64,000 bases of DNA from Alicyclobacillus acidocaldarius subsp. acidocaldarius Tc-4-1 (GCF_000219875.1 NC_017167.1:2253360-2317359); one strand, 5' to 3'. Counted from the stretch's first letter, positions 48,803 through 57,868 are shown. Notes: generated by a model not told the origin, from the sequence alone. Program-made: numbers and translations.

Positions 48803-51800
48803 TCAGTAGCTCTTTCCGCCGATGCTTTCGCTGATGATATGCGTGAACCAATACGCAGGCCAGCCGAACGTGCACGCCACATTGTTCGCCGTGACGGTGA
48901 TGTTGCCGGCAGGCGTGTCCACCGTCATCACGAACGAGATGTGCGCGCCGTCCTCATAGGCGACGGTCGGGTTCGAACTGATGCTCCAGGCCGTAAGTTC
49001 CGGTTTGCCGTCCAGATACACGCCCTTCGGCACGTTCGTCCAGCAGGACACGACTTCAGACGCCATCTCCGGCGCCTGCGTACCGTTCGGCGTATCGCCG
49101 ACGTCGTACAAGGTATCGGAATTGACGGTCAGCGGCTCCGTCCATGTGATGCTCCCGCCGTCCGGGTTCGTCATCGTGAACGTCACCGTTCCGCCCGTTG
49201 GCAGCGAATTGGGCGGTCCTTGCCACACATACCGGAAACCGAATCCAGCATCCGGGCGCACCCACACCGTCGGTGTCTGATCGCCAATCGGCGGGCCGTA
49301 GGTGTGGTAGGTTTGGCCGTTGATATCGAGCGTGCTGGAGATCTGGTTCGCGGTCGGCCCGCCGCCTTCGAGCCCCGTGAAGCCGTGCTCCTGGAAATAC
49401 TGACAGAAGAGCCCCGGACATTGCTCGCTGTCCCACTCACCCGCCGGCACCGGGAGCCACATGTCCTCCGGCGTACCGGGGTCATAGGACAAGCCGGAAA
49501 TCTGGCCGTCGTTGACGGAGGCCGGATAGTATTGGGACTCCTGCGTCGTAACGTCCACACACTGCCACGAGTTGGTCTGCGCGTTGTACTCCGGTGTCGG
49601 TACGTTGTACACCCACGTCAGCTCTTCCGAACCGTTGCCATAGCTCGTCCACTGCTCGTCCGAGTCATACGGCGAACCGCAGTTGGGTTCCGGTGGCGGT
49701 GTGGGTTGTGGATTCGGTGTCGGCGTCGGAGTGGGTTGTGTTGTGCCGTTTGTCCAGGTCACCGATACCGGATTCGACTGATAGGCGTCGTTCTGAATGT
49801 CGAACACGCCGCCCCCGGGCGGAATATACGACACGTATGCGATAAACGTGTCCGTTCCCGGCACGTTGCTTGTATAAGTTTCCGACGCACTCGGTGTGAA
49901 GATCTCGCCCGGCCCCACCGTCTGACCCGTGGTCTCGTTCACGATGGTGATCCACATATCCCCGGTGTTTTGCCATCCGCTCGTCACGTTGACGGTCAGC
50001 GTGGTAGCCTGACCCACAGGCAACTCCGTAGGGTTGGCAGCAAGCGTCAACGTGACACCGCTGCTCGGATTCGGCGTTGGTGTCGGCGAAGGTGACGGCT
50101 GGGGCGTCGGTGTTGGACTCGGCTGTGTCGTGCTCTGCGGAGGCACCCATGTGGGTGTAATTTCATTGCTCGTCGCCAACAACTGCCCATCTGCATTGAC
50201 GACTTCCGCCTGATACGTGATTGTGAGCGTGTCTCCCTGATCCGTCACCGAACCGCCTATGCCAGCCTCCAGCGTGACCGGCTGCTCGCTTTCGTTATGG
50301 CTCGCAGATGGCTCAGTCAATACGGCTTGATACACACACCCCGACGCAGTACAATATCCGCTCGAATACCAGCCATTGGGGAAATACGTTCCTGATGCTT
50401 CGGCAGGCGTGGCTGGACTCTCATTCACAACCTGGATGATGACCTCATCCCCAGGCTGCCAGCCCTGCACGCTGTACGACTCCGTAATCGTTCCGCCATA
50501 GGTTGTCGATCCCGGCGTCGCCATGAGCGTGATAGACACACCTGTGTTATTTCCCCATGCCACCGTGACAGTGGGCGATGTCGTGCCTTGTCCCACGTCC
50601 GTCGGGCTAGGCGGATTCGGCGGCGTCGTGGTTACCCAAAACTTCACCACTTGCGCCGTGTTCGACACCGCTTGAAGCGTCGTCGTGCCAGTGTCATTCA
50701 CCGTGATTTGATAGTTACCATTCGAATGACACCCTTTGGTTGTGCAAGTTTCCGACGGTTGTTCACCCTGGATCACGGGGGCCGTGCTATATAGTGTCAC
50801 CGTTCTCCCCGGCGCATTTGCATTGACTGTGATGGTCGAGACCTGTCCCACAGGCAATTGCGTCGGAGACGCGCTCACGGTTGCACCTGCCCACGTGATC
50901 TGGAAAGTTTCACTCGATTCCATAACCCCTTCGGGGTTGATGAGACTCGCGGTGTAGGTCACCGTCTGTGGCGTTTGCGTGCTGACGCTCACCGTTCCAG
51001 TCGAAGCGCCGTTATAGAACGTCTGATTCAGTGACGCTCCACCCGTTCCTCCGTTCGAGACCAGCGTCACGCTCCAACCCGTGTTCGTTGCCGCAGGCAA
51101 GTTCCCGTTGTTAGGAGCCTCAAAATCGGAATAGTAGATCGCGGGCTGGCCAGTTTGCAGAAATTGCACATTGAAATTGACACTCGTGCCCGCATCCACC
51201 GTCACATTTGGCCCGGCCGCGTAGATACCAGCCCCGCCACCCATGAGTTGGGTGTACTGATCGGACACAATTGCGCTTACGCTGCCCGTTTGAATCGGTG
51301 TGCTGCCATTCGCAGATAAGGTTACGGTTGTCGACACGGTGCAATCCGTTGTGGTATCCGTAGCTGTAACCGTGTAACTTTCGCCAGGCTGCCCTGTCAG
51401 GATCACGCCCACGCTCTGTTCACTGCCACCGACGCCCGGCACGCTCAGACTCCCGCCATTGTTCACGGTGAATGCGTACGTATCGCTGTCATCGTGGGTA
51501 AACGTCAATCCCGCGCTGTTCGAACCGACACTTCCCACTGACCAGCTTGCCTGGCTACACTGCCCCGTGGTAGGCTGTGTCTGAACCTGGCCCCACGTCA
51601 CTTGGACAGGCGTCGACTGCGCGACGACCGTCTGGCCGTTCGACGTGTCGATCACATACGCCTCGTATTCCGCCGTGTACGGCTGCGCAGAAGTAACTTC
51701 CTGCGTGTACGAGGTGACGTTGCCCAGGTTTTCAGTATCGCTTCCGGCTAACGTAGTACCATGATCTGCGTCAGCCAGTTCGACGATGTAGTGATCGCCG

Positions 51801-52951
51801 TTGGGCAGTTCACTGCGTTGATTCGGGCCCTGAATCGTCCCGTTGACGTTCACCGTCAAGGTGCTGTACTGCCCAACCGTCAATTGCTGGGGAACGGCGC
51901 TCAGCGAAACGCTGACGCCGTTCCCTGAACCTGTTCCCACGCCTCCACCGCTGCCGCTTTGGCTGCTCCCAATGGTAAAGTTGGCCGTCACAGGCCCCGA
52001 AATGCGATCCACACCGTCTGCCACCCACGCCTGAGCCTCGTAATTCCCCGGCGTCAGGTAACTCGCGGAAAACGTATCCGTGTACGTTCCCTGACTTCCG
52101 ACTTCATTCTGCATCTCGGAAATGTCACTGAATCCTGTCCCCGCGAGCCACTCCGTCTGCCCAGTGCCGAGATTCGTGATCTCCACCGCGTCATAGTGAT
52201 AGTTCGCGAGCGAACTCCAGAGCGGCACGTTGACGTTGAACGTCAGCGTGACGTTTGTGCCCTGCACCTGTGCCGTGAGGCTCTGGGCAGTAGGTGGCTT
52301 GGACGGGATCACGTAGAATGTCGAATGCTCGATCGGATCATTCCCGTAATAGTTCCCGGTCGGCGTCACAACACCCCCGGATGGATCCATCTCTGCGCCA
52401 GATTCGCTGGCGACGTAGGCAAAGGGGACGAGATATTGAGTTGGAACATTTCCGTTAGTGTCATAAAGCTTGTACTCATACGGTTGGACCTGATTTTCTA
52501 CGAATTGAGCATTACCACCGAGTTCACTAGCAACGGAGTCTATCTCAGTGATCGGCAACCCCAAGTACCCGTTGCCATTCAGGCTGTTGTCGCTCACGAT
52601 GTCTGACTGCACAATGTCGTTACTCAGCGTTGCACCCGAAATCTCGTCCGCCGCACTGACGAGAGCGGAGTAGAGATAAGGTCCAAAAAACCCCGACCAG
52701 CCTGGATATATTTGAGTGCCTGGATATTGATATGCCATAAACTTGTCGCTTCCGTAAATCGCGAACTCTCCGACCACGCCGCCGAACTGGGTGTACACCG
52801 TATTCACTGCAACGATGTACCCATAGCCGCTTGTCCCTCCTCCGGGTTGAATCACTTGTGCGGCAAAAGCATTCGGCGACAAAGCGGAAAACGCTGTGAG
52901 TGCCGCCGCCCCTGCCAGTCCCATTCGGGACGCATTCAATTTCCAGCGCAC
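48803..52951 (-). CDS. Large secreted Ig-repeat adhesin (1382 aa)
   Basis: This is the largest gene in the window. A signal peptide ends near SPNAFA. Residues 32-240 form an unrecognised N-terminal domain (GYGYIVAVNTVYTQFGGVVG). From about 240 to 1130 there are many Ig-like beta domains, each opening with motifs such as LSAVPQQLTVGQYSTLTVNV, VSASPTQLPVGQVSTITVNA and LAANPTELPVGQATTLTVNV. Pro/Thr linkers (QPSPTPTPQPSPSPTPTPN) separate some. The C-terminus is another beta domain with cysteines. No LPXTG anchor is seen. The start is GTG at 52951, directly after leader E12. A role in mating-pair adhesion is inferred. Confidence 0.8.
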   Translation of the reverse strand: MRWKLNASRMGLAGAAALTAFSALSPNAFAAQVIQPGGGTSGYGYIVAVNTVYTQFGGVVGEFAIYGSDKFMAYQYPGTQIYPGWSGFFGPYLYSALVSAADEISGATLSNDIVQSDIVSDNSLNGNGYLGLPITEIDSVASELGGNAQFVENQVQPYEYKLYDTNGNVPTQYLVPFAYVASESGAEMDPSGGVVTPTGNYYGNDPIEHSTFYVIPSKPPTAQSLTAQVQGTNVTLTFNVNVPLWSSLANYHYDAVEITNLGTGQTEWLAGTGFSDISEMQNEVGSQGTYTDTFSASYLTPGNYEAQAWVADGVDRISGPVTANFTIGSSQSGSGGGVGTGSGNGVSVSLSAVPQQLTVGQYSTLTVNVNGTIQGPNQRSELPNGDHYIVELADADHGTTLAGSDTENLGNVTSYTQEVTSAQPYTAEYEAYVIDTSNGQTVVAQSTPVQVTWGQVQTQPTTGQCSQASWSVGSVGSNSAGLTFTHDDSDTYAFTVNNGGSLSVPGVGGSEQSVGVILTGQPGESYTVTATDTTTDCTVSTTVTLSANGSTPIQTGSVSAIVSDQYTQLMGGGAGIYAAGPNVTVDAGTSVNFNVQFLQTGQPAIYYSDFEAPNNGNLPAATNTGWSVTLVSNGGTGGASLNQTFYNGASTGTVSVSTQTPQTVTYTASLINPEGVMESSETFQITWAGATVSASPTQLPVGQVSTITVNANAPGRTVTLYSTAPVIQGEQPSETCTTKGCHSNGNYQITVNDTGTTTLQAVSNTAQVVKFWVTTTPPNPPSPTDVGQGTTSPTVTVAWGNNTGVSITLMATPGSTTYGGTITESYSVQGWQPGDEVIIQVVNESPATPAEASGTYFPNGWYSSGYCTASGCVYQAVLTEPSASHNESEQPVTLEAGIGGSVTDQGDTLTITYQAEVVNADGQLLATSNEITPTWVPPQSTTQPSPTPTPQPSPSPTPTPNPSSGVTLTLAANPTELPVGQATTLTVNVTSGWQNTGDMWITIVNETTGQTVGPGEIFTPSASETYTSNVPGTDTFIAYVSYIPPGGGVFDIQNDAYQSNPVSVTWTNGTTQPTPTPTPNPQPTPPPEPNCGSPYDSDEQWTSYGNGSEELTWVYNVPTPEYNAQTNSWQCVDVTTQESQYYPASVNDGQISGLSYDPGTPEDMWLPVPAGEWDSEQCPGLFCQYFQEHGFTGLEGGGPTANQISSTLDINGQTYHTYGPPIGDQTPTVWVRPDAGFGFRYVWQGPPNSLPTGGTVTFTMTNPDGGSITWTEPLTVNSDTLYDVGDTPNGTQAPEMASEVVSCWTNVPKGVYLDGKPELTAWSISSNPTVAYEDGAHISFVMTVDTPAGNITVTANNVACTFGWPAYWFTHIISESIGGKSY

Positions 52952-52959
52952 ACAACCAC

Positions 52960-52993
52960 CCCTTCCTACTCATAGGAAGGGTGACATGCAAAA
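52960..52993 (-). promoter_or_regulatory. Leader element E12 (adhesin)
   Basis: On the minus strand: TTTTGCATGTCA, CCCTTCCTA, TGAG, TAGGAAGGGG, then TGGTTGT and the GTG start. The 9-bp stem is perfect and contains the ribosome site. Confidence 0.7.
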
Positions 52994-52998
52994 CAGGC

Positions 52999-53029
52999 AA
53001 AAAAATTGCGCGCCTCGACTGAGACGCGC
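52999..53029 (-). terminator. Terminator after the stalk-domain gene
   Basis: GCGCGTCTC and GAGGCGCGC pair on the minus strand, followed by AATTTTTTT. It lies 16 bp after the stop at 53045. Confidence 0.85.
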
Positions 53030-53044
53030 GGTACGGTGCAAAAG

Positions 53045-54466
53045 TCAACGCGACGAATCCACTGTAATGTCGGGGACAACATCAGGATAATTCATGGTAA
53101 CTTGCCCCATACCTATGGTAATACCAAATAATCCAGTCGGCTTCGCAAACGAAATTGTCGTTCCGCCCTCATACTGGCTCGCGTTGGAGAGACTGACCGA
53201 CGGCGCATAATACTCCGTCGTCACATCCTCCGGCACATGGGCAGCAGCCACATTGTAATAATCCTGTGAGTCCCCCGTATACGGAAGCTCCACATTCATC
53301 TGATTGCCGACAAGCCACAACTTAATTTGATTAAAAGCACGCACTGCAATTCGATAAGCCTGTTGATTCTCTGGCGACAATCCGCCCGCTACCCCATACC
53401 CAATCGGCGCATGGAGCGTGTACACGCCGTTCTGCTCCTTGTACCCGTCCAGCCACCACTGGAGATTGCTCAAGACCGTCTGCGCCTCACTGGTGGTCAA
53501 CTGGGCATTTGGATCGGTAATGCCGGTACCCTGGAACAGATCATTGTCCTCCGCCCACGTGAACGGATCGGTGACACCTTGGTACGTCAAGAACGTCTGG
53601 ACATTGCCGCTTGGAGCGAGTCCCCCATTGGTATACGGCACCGCATACGCCGCCCAGTCCGCCAGCCACGTCGCCACCTGCCCCGTCGTCACGGGCGCAT
53701 TCGGATCAGGCGTCACCCCAACCTGTTGCATCGTCGGATATCCGGTGACGACGCCCGCACCGCCGTACGTCGTCTCGTCTTGAATCGTTGCATTTCCGTT
53801 GACAGTGACTAAACTCGGCACGTTCCACTCGTGTTCCATCTTCGGCAACCCATCAAACAGTTGCCACATCGCATCCGCCATCTGCTGCTGCGTCTCATAC
53901 GTAGCGGACTGATTCGAGCTGGCCGCGACGCTCTGGAGCGTCATGTCCCACTCCGACCCGTTCTGCCAATCGGTCTGCACGCCCATGTCGCCAAGGGCCT
54001 GCTCCAGGTAGTAGATCGGCACAAACGTCGTCTCGTCCTTCGCCCCGTAGTCCTGATAGGTGATCCTCGGCGCGTAGATCACAGGCTTCCCATTGACCTC
54101 AATCACCATCGTCCCGCTCGTGATCGGAACCGACTCGACGCTGCTCGGGTAGCTCACCTTCACCGTGCTCGGCGCGACCAGGTTCAGCACGCCCTTACCG
54201 CCGTTCCATTCCGCCTGAATGCCGAGTTGCGCCAGCGCCTTATCCACGTAGTAGATCGGCAGGAACGACGTCGCCTGACCAGTCCCGCCGCCGAACGGGT
54301 CGGGCGCGACGATGTGCTCCGGCGTGCTCTGCGGCACGTCGTTCACCACGATCACCGTCGGGTAATACTTGTACGTCTGCTGCGCCGCAAACACCGTTGG
54401 CCCCATCGCCGCCATCGGCGCGGCAGCCGCAAGCGCCAGCGCGGTCTTCCAAGCCATCTTCTTCAT
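53045..54466 (-). CDS. Secreted protein with two copper-amine-oxidase-type stalk domains
   Basis: The protein has 473 residues. A signal peptide ends near TVFAA. Two copies of the stalk domain lie at residues 35-105 and 115-180 (VIVVNDVPQS, FLPIYYVDKALAQLGIQAEW; then EVNGKPVIYAPRITYQ, FVPIYYLEQALGDMGVQTDW). The rest has S-layer-homology-like alternating stretches (GQVATWLADWAAYAVPYTNG). Such domains anchor surface proteins in Bacillota. Catalytic copper residues are not expected in this domain. It has its own A/T-rich upstream region and no leader element. Function unknown. Confidence 0.75.
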   Translation of the reverse strand: MKKMAWKTALALAAAAPMAAMGPTVFAAQQTYKYYPTVIVVNDVPQSTPEHIVAPDPFGGGTGQATSFLPIYYVDKALAQLGIQAEWNGGKGVLNLVAPSTVKVSYPSSVESVPITSGTMVIEVNGKPVIYAPRITYQDYGAKDETTFVPIYYLEQALGDMGVQTDWQNGSEWDMTLQSVAASSNQSATYETQQQMADAMWQLFDGLPKMEHEWNVPSLVTVNGNATIQDETTYGGAGVVTGYPTMQQVGVTPDPNAPVTTGQVATWLADWAAYAVPYTNGGLAPSGNVQTFLTYQGVTDPFTWAEDNDLFQGTGITDPNAQLTTSEAQTVLSNLQWWLDGYKEQNGVYTLHAPIGYGVAGGLSPENQQAYRIAVRAFNQIKLWLVGNQMNVELPYTGDSQDYYNVAAAHVPEDVTTEYYAPSVSLSNASQYEGGTTISFAKPTGLFGITIGMGQVTMNYPDVVPDITVDSSR

Positions 54467-54669
54467 CGTCTCTCACTCCCATTCAAAACAATATTCTTTA
54501 TTATCCATCCTTAAATGGATCATATTATCTTTTCCTGTTATTAGGATAATCCAAATGGGTGAAAATTGCAATAGGAGGATTGAAAATTTTCCTCTTTTGG
54601 CTCTGCGGCTATTATACTACGGGCAGGAGGCGCAGGAACCGCAGCCCGCAAAGGACAATCCACAGTCGC
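54467..54669 (-). promoter_or_regulatory. A/T-rich intergenic region upstream of the stalk-domain gene
   Basis: This 200-bp gap is much more A/T-rich than the rest. On the minus strand TTGCAA, a 17-bp spacer and TATCCT lie about 85 bp before the start, a weak promoter match. GGGAGTGAGAG precedes the ATG at 54466. No leader element is present. Confidence 0.4.
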
Positions 54670-55107
54670 CTATTCCGCCTTGCGTGGAAACGGAATCATC
54701 TCCGCTCGCTTCGGTCGATGCGCGAATGAATCCACGCCAAGCAACAACAGCAGAAAGAATACGAGATCAGCGAGTCCGGCGGTCGTGAGCGGCCCCAGGT
54801 GGAGGTATGAGACATCGCAAGGAGTCGTCACAGAACAGAAGAGCGCGCGTACCGTGTGCAACTGCATCCACCACTGCGCCGACGCGATCCCGAAGCCAAG
54901 GAGCGGTGCGAACAGCACCATCCACCGATTGTTGGCGAACCAACCGAGGAGCGCCGCGACCAGCAATAGACGCTCCGACCAGCACATCGCACACGCCCGC
55001 CAGTGGAGCAGCAAGCTCCAGTATGCGCTCACACTCAGCGCGACCGCCGGAATGAGGATACCGAGCGCACGGCGTGTAGATGCTCGCCATCCGAAGAACC
55101 TCACCAT
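54670..55107 (-). CDS. Disulphide bond formation protein, BdbC/DsbB-like
   Basis: BdbC/DsbB re-oxidises extracytoplasmic thiol oxidases using quinone. The protein has 145 residues and four hydrophobic segments. The two cysteine pairs are present: CAMCWSERLLLV (first loop, CxxC) and CSVTTPCDVSYLH (second loop). I chose the ATG at 55107, with GGGGTGA upstream. It starts inside the end of the second BRO-N gene region. It could supply the thioredoxin-like lipoprotein at 36919 and the Cys-containing secreted protein at 22727. Confidence 0.85.
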   Translation of the reverse strand: MVRFFGWRASTRRALGILIPAVALSVSAYWSLLLHWRACAMCWSERLLLVAALLGWFANNRWMVLFAPLLGFGIASAQWWMQLHTVRALFCSVTTPCDVSYLHLGPLTTAGLADLVFFLLLLLGVDSFAHRPKRAEMIPFPRKAE

Positions 55108-55114
55108 CCGAAGA

Positions 55115-55576
55115 TCACCCCTTCTCGTCGCGCAATACATCCGCCACAGCCGTCACAAGGCGCTCAACCGCCTCGTCGGAGAGTCGTTCTTGGAACGTGG
55201 TGAGGAGATCGACGAGAAGCGCGGTCTTTTTGCGCCCGCAATTTCTCCTCGCCGTACTGAGATTCATCGTGAAGTGCGCTTGGCAGGACCTCGCGCAGCA
55301 CCCAACGCTGGAACGCGCGCGCGTGCTCGTTCTTCCCCAACAACGTGAGCCTCAGCATGCCCGATTCGCGCACCACGGGGATCTCCTCGCGTCCGCCCGG
55401 CCCTTCGATCACCACCGCGCCCTTCTCATCGTCGTCCGAGCCTTTCGGAGTGCCTTCTCGACATTGCGCATCCCCACCGCCTCACAGACGCCCGCTGCGT
55501 CGAAGAGCGGTTCACCGTCCACCCAGAAGACACGAACCTGCATACCGTTTGCGAAGACTGCCCAGGTTTGTTGCAT
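55115..55576 (-). pseudogene. Second BRO-N antirepressor-like protein (two frameshifts)
   Basis: The ATG at 55576 follows GGAGGGGG by 9 nt. The start reads MQQTWAVFANGMQVRVFWVD, then EPLFDAAGVCEAVGMRNVEK, a BRO-N domain. The frame shifts near 55425-55445; the next frame reads DDDEKGAVVIEGPGGREEIP, then ARAFQRWVLREVLPS. A second shift at a run of three C (55235-55237) leads to RKKTALLVDLLTTFQERLSD and a stop at 55115. Repaired, it is about 154 residues and resembles the gene at 41330 without its helix-turn-helix. The two shifts could be real decay here. Confidence 0.7.
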
Positions 55577-55585
55577 GAGAGATCG

Positions 55586-55618
55586 CCCCCTCCGAAGAGC
55601 GATGTCTGCAGGGCAAAA
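55586..55618 (-). promoter_or_regulatory. Leader element E13
   Basis: On the minus strand: TTTTGCCCTGCAGACATCG, CTCTTCGGAGGGGGCG, then the ATG of the BRO-N gene. The left half is the TGCA-type variant; the GAGGGGG is only partly paired. Confidence 0.5.
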
Positions 55619-55624
55619 CGGCAT

Positions 55625-55661
55625 AAAACAGCCCTGCGCCACCTTTCGACGCAAGGCTGTT
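55625..55661 (-). terminator. Terminator after the NAGPA-like gene
   Basis: ACAGCCTTGCG pairs with CGCAGGGCTGT on the minus strand, followed by TTTTAT. It lies 17 bp beyond the stop at 55678. Confidence 0.75.
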
Positions 55662-55677
55662 AATTGGAGTGCATGTG

Positions 55678-56736
55678 TTACCTCTCTTCCACCACGATCG
55701 CAGTCGCCAAGGCTCGCTGCGGAACCGTCAAGTAGCGCCCCTCATACCACAGTCCTGTTGAACTCCCCCCGTCAAGGTTCATCGCGTATGTCAAACCGAG
55801 CGCTTTGGCGATCTGAGCTTCCTGGTATACATTCGCGTCGTGAATCGTCAAAAACACCAACTGCCCGGACGAATTGAAGCCGACCACCGAGCGCAGTGTC
55901 ACCGCGTCCACGACTTCGTAGTTATCCAGTCCTTCTTTTGCTGGCTCGATGTCGATGCGGCCATTGTTGAGCAACATGGGGCCAGCACCGATGGCGTTTG
56001 GATAAGCACTGAACGGTACAGTCTTTCCTGTGTCCAGTGAAACTACAGTATCTCCCCACACCGCCCGATCCCCCACGTGCACCCGCTGCATGATGGGTGT
56101 TTTCGCCTCGCCCGCACCCATCTCGATGTCGTAGCCATTGCTTGGAATTGGCGTGATGCCATCGTGGATCGCAACGATCTTGTTGTTCTCCACCTCCGCC
56201 ACGACAGACGACGATTCGCGAGTGCGCGGCCCGTAGAACGGCGTCAACACGCTGATCCGCATAGGGTTGGTGCTCAAGGTGTTGAGAAACCAAGGCCACA
56301 TGTTGCTGATCGTATTCGTAGGATCGTAGACGTTCAGCGACAGCTCTTCGGTCGCCCGCAGCATCGTAAGCTGGCCCTGAGCGCCAATGCCGAGAAGCGT
56401 GCCTTTGTCGTTGTACACGAATTGGCCGTTCAACTCCAAAGCCCCGGCCGGGAAGTTATCGCCACCCGCGTCGAAGAACGTACCGTTGATCGCGGCGATG
56501 GCATGATTTTGTTTCGCAATGGCGGCGAGCGAAGCCGTCGTGCCTAAGTGGTTGTTCGCAATGGCTGGCTTGACCTCGATGCGGGGATCCCGCACGTCGA
56601 TGATGACTTCATTAACGGGCTGTCCGTCCACGACAAGCGACCGCGTAAGAACGGGGTGGGGATTCGAGACAGCAGAAACACTGCGCACAGCGGCATACGG
56701 TGGCGGTAGGCTGTCCATCGTAGGTGCAACGAACAC
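55678..56736 (-). CDS. Phosphodiester glycosidase family protein (NAGPA/YigE-like)
   Basis: NAGPA-domain proteins hydrolyse or bind sugar phosphodiesters; in bacteria many act on exopolysaccharide. The protein has 352 residues. Motifs are AIAAINGTFFDAGGDNFPAG (family core), IGAGPMLLNNGRI, LRSVVGFNSSGQLVFLTIHD and the C-terminal YAMNLDGGSSTGLWYEG. The start is GTG at 56736, with AGAGGAG upstream. No signal peptide is visible, which is odd for this mostly secreted family; an upstream start or frameshift could have removed it. Confidence 0.8.
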   Translation of the reverse strand: MFVAPTMDSLPPPYAAVRSVSAVSNPHPVLTRSLVVDGQPVNEVIIDVRDPRIEVKPAIANNHLGTTASLAAIAKQNHAIAAINGTFFDAGGDNFPAGALELNGQFVYNDKGTLLGIGAQGQLTMLRATEELSLNVYDPTNTISNMWPWFLNTLSTNPMRISVLTPFYGPRTRESSSVVAEVENNKIVAIHDGITPIPSNGYDIEMGAGEAKTPIMQRVHVGDRAVWGDTVVSLDTGKTVPFSAYPNAIGAGPMLLNNGRIDIEPAKEGLDNYEVVDAVTLRSVVGFNSSGQLVFLTIHDANVYQEAQIAKALGLTYAMNLDGGSSTGLWYEGRYLTVPQRALATAIVVEER

Positions 56737-56810
56737 GAAACCACTCCTCTATCTCTTGTATGCAATTCCAAATTAGCTACGATTCGCGTTCCTTGCAACC
56801 ATCAATGAGG

Positions 56811-56838
56811 ACAAACAAAACCCGCCAAAGCGGGCGAT
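56811..56838 (-). terminator. Terminator after the M50 protease gene
   Basis: CCCGC, TTTGG, GCGGG-type stem followed by TTTTGTTTG on the minus strand, 18 bp beyond the stop at 56856. Confidence 0.75.
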
Positions 56839-56855
56839 TTCAAGAGCCCCTTATC

Positions 56856-57389
56856 TCAAACCATTGGCGGCATTTTACAGGGATCGACCCCCTCCGGCAA
56901 CCGAAACCTCCCCCGAAGCAACGCAATCCACGCGCCGTCGGAAACGTATCCCGTCTCCTGTTGCACGGTGACACGCGAATCCGTCCAGATTGCCCACAGG
57001 TTGATGAGCACCCAGAACGGATTCCGGATCCACAACCACATCGTGAGAAAATTCGCCAACATGCCCGCACGATACACCCAGATTTTCTTCTTTACGGAGA
57101 TCTCCGAGCAATACGTATACGGAAGGTTGTATCCGCCCATGGGAAGTGGCCGAAACTCAAAACGCCCGATTCGCAGGGCTCTCTTGCCGCTGCCGAATAT
57201 TACTCGCTCTGTGGGCACGCCAAACACCCGCCGCATCACGTAATGGCCGAATTCGTGGATCATGATCCGAACATATAACTGCGGCCACACTGTTGCTGAC
57301 GCCACAATCCAGCCGACAAGCGTTCGAGGGAAGGTGCAGAGAAACGTGTGCAAAATGCCAGCCAACACGCACAAAATCCCGCTTAACAT
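56856..57389 (-). CDS. Site-2-type membrane metalloprotease (M50-like)
   Basis: This 177-residue membrane protein has the zinc motif in VRIMIHEFGHYVMRRVFGVP (HEFGH), four hydrophobic segments, and a C-terminal NPFWVLINLWAIWTD. M50 proteases cut membrane proteins within the bilayer, for example anti-sigma factors. It lacks a PDZ domain and is short for the family. The second Asp motif is not certain; DSRVTV near the end is a candidate. I chose the ATG at 57389, which overlaps the upstream gene by 7 bp. Confidence 0.72.
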   Translation of the reverse strand: MLSGILCVLAGILHTFLCTFPRTLVGWIVASATVWPQLYVRIMIHEFGHYVMRRVFGVPTERVIFGSGKRALRIGRFEFRPLPMGGYNLPYTYCSEISVKKKIWVYRAGMLANFLTMWLWIRNPFWVLINLWAIWTDSRVTVQQETGYVSDGAWIALLRGRFRLPEGVDPCKMPPMV

Positions 57390-57805
57390 GCCTTCTTCCC
57401 CAAATCCTCCAGATGGAAATCTTCCCACACCACCACGTGTGGGAACACGACCACCGCCAGAATCTCTAACTCATTACCGCCCTTCTTTTCGAACGCCAAG
57501 TGTCCCGCATAGGACGTGCTGATCCAGCCCCAAACGAAATAAATCGGAATCAGAGCTGCCACAGGGATGCTCGGAGCAATCGCCAGCGAGAGAAAGAACA
57601 TGCCGTAGGGACCCAGTACATCCAAGACACCGCGCGGATCTGTGCGATCCAAATTATTGACGCGCACCGACAAAAAGAACAGCCACGACAAAAATAGATA
57701 CGCCAAACCGCACAACACTCGCCCCCAGACGCTCAGATGGACAAAATGTCCGACGACCCAAATACCTCCAAGCGCCATGTACCACAGTTCCATTTTCGCT
57801 CTCAA
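57383..57805 (-). CDS. Polytopic membrane protein, unknown
   Basis: This 140-residue protein has four hydrophobic segments (GGIWVVGHFVHLSVWGRVLC, LAYLFLSWLFFLSVRVNN, GMFFLSLAIAPSIPVAALIP) and a soluble C-terminus (HLAFEKKGGNELEILAVVVF). The start is TTG at 57805, with GGAGGAGG upstream. It overlaps the M50 protease gene and is preceded by leader element E14, so it may be a partner or substrate of the protease. I do not recognise a family. Confidence 0.65.
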   Translation of the reverse strand: MRAKMELWYMALGGIWVVGHFVHLSVWGRVLCGLAYLFLSWLFFLSVRVNNLDRTDPRGVLDVLGPYGMFFLSLAIAPSIPVAALIPIYFVWGWISTSYAGHLAFEKKGGNELEILAVVVFPHVVVWEDFHLEDLGKKAC

Positions 57806-57837
57806 GTTCGAGCCTCCTCCTTATGATTGCTTTTAGG

Positions 57838-57868
57838 TCTCCACTCCATAGCGTCATGCAAGGCAAAA
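57838..57868 (-). promoter_or_regulatory. Leader element E14
   Basis: On the minus strand: TTTTTGCCTTGCATGACGC, TATGGAGTGGAGACC. It contains both left-half variants in tandem (TTGCCT and TTGCATGAC). No clear hairpin. Confidence 0.45.
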
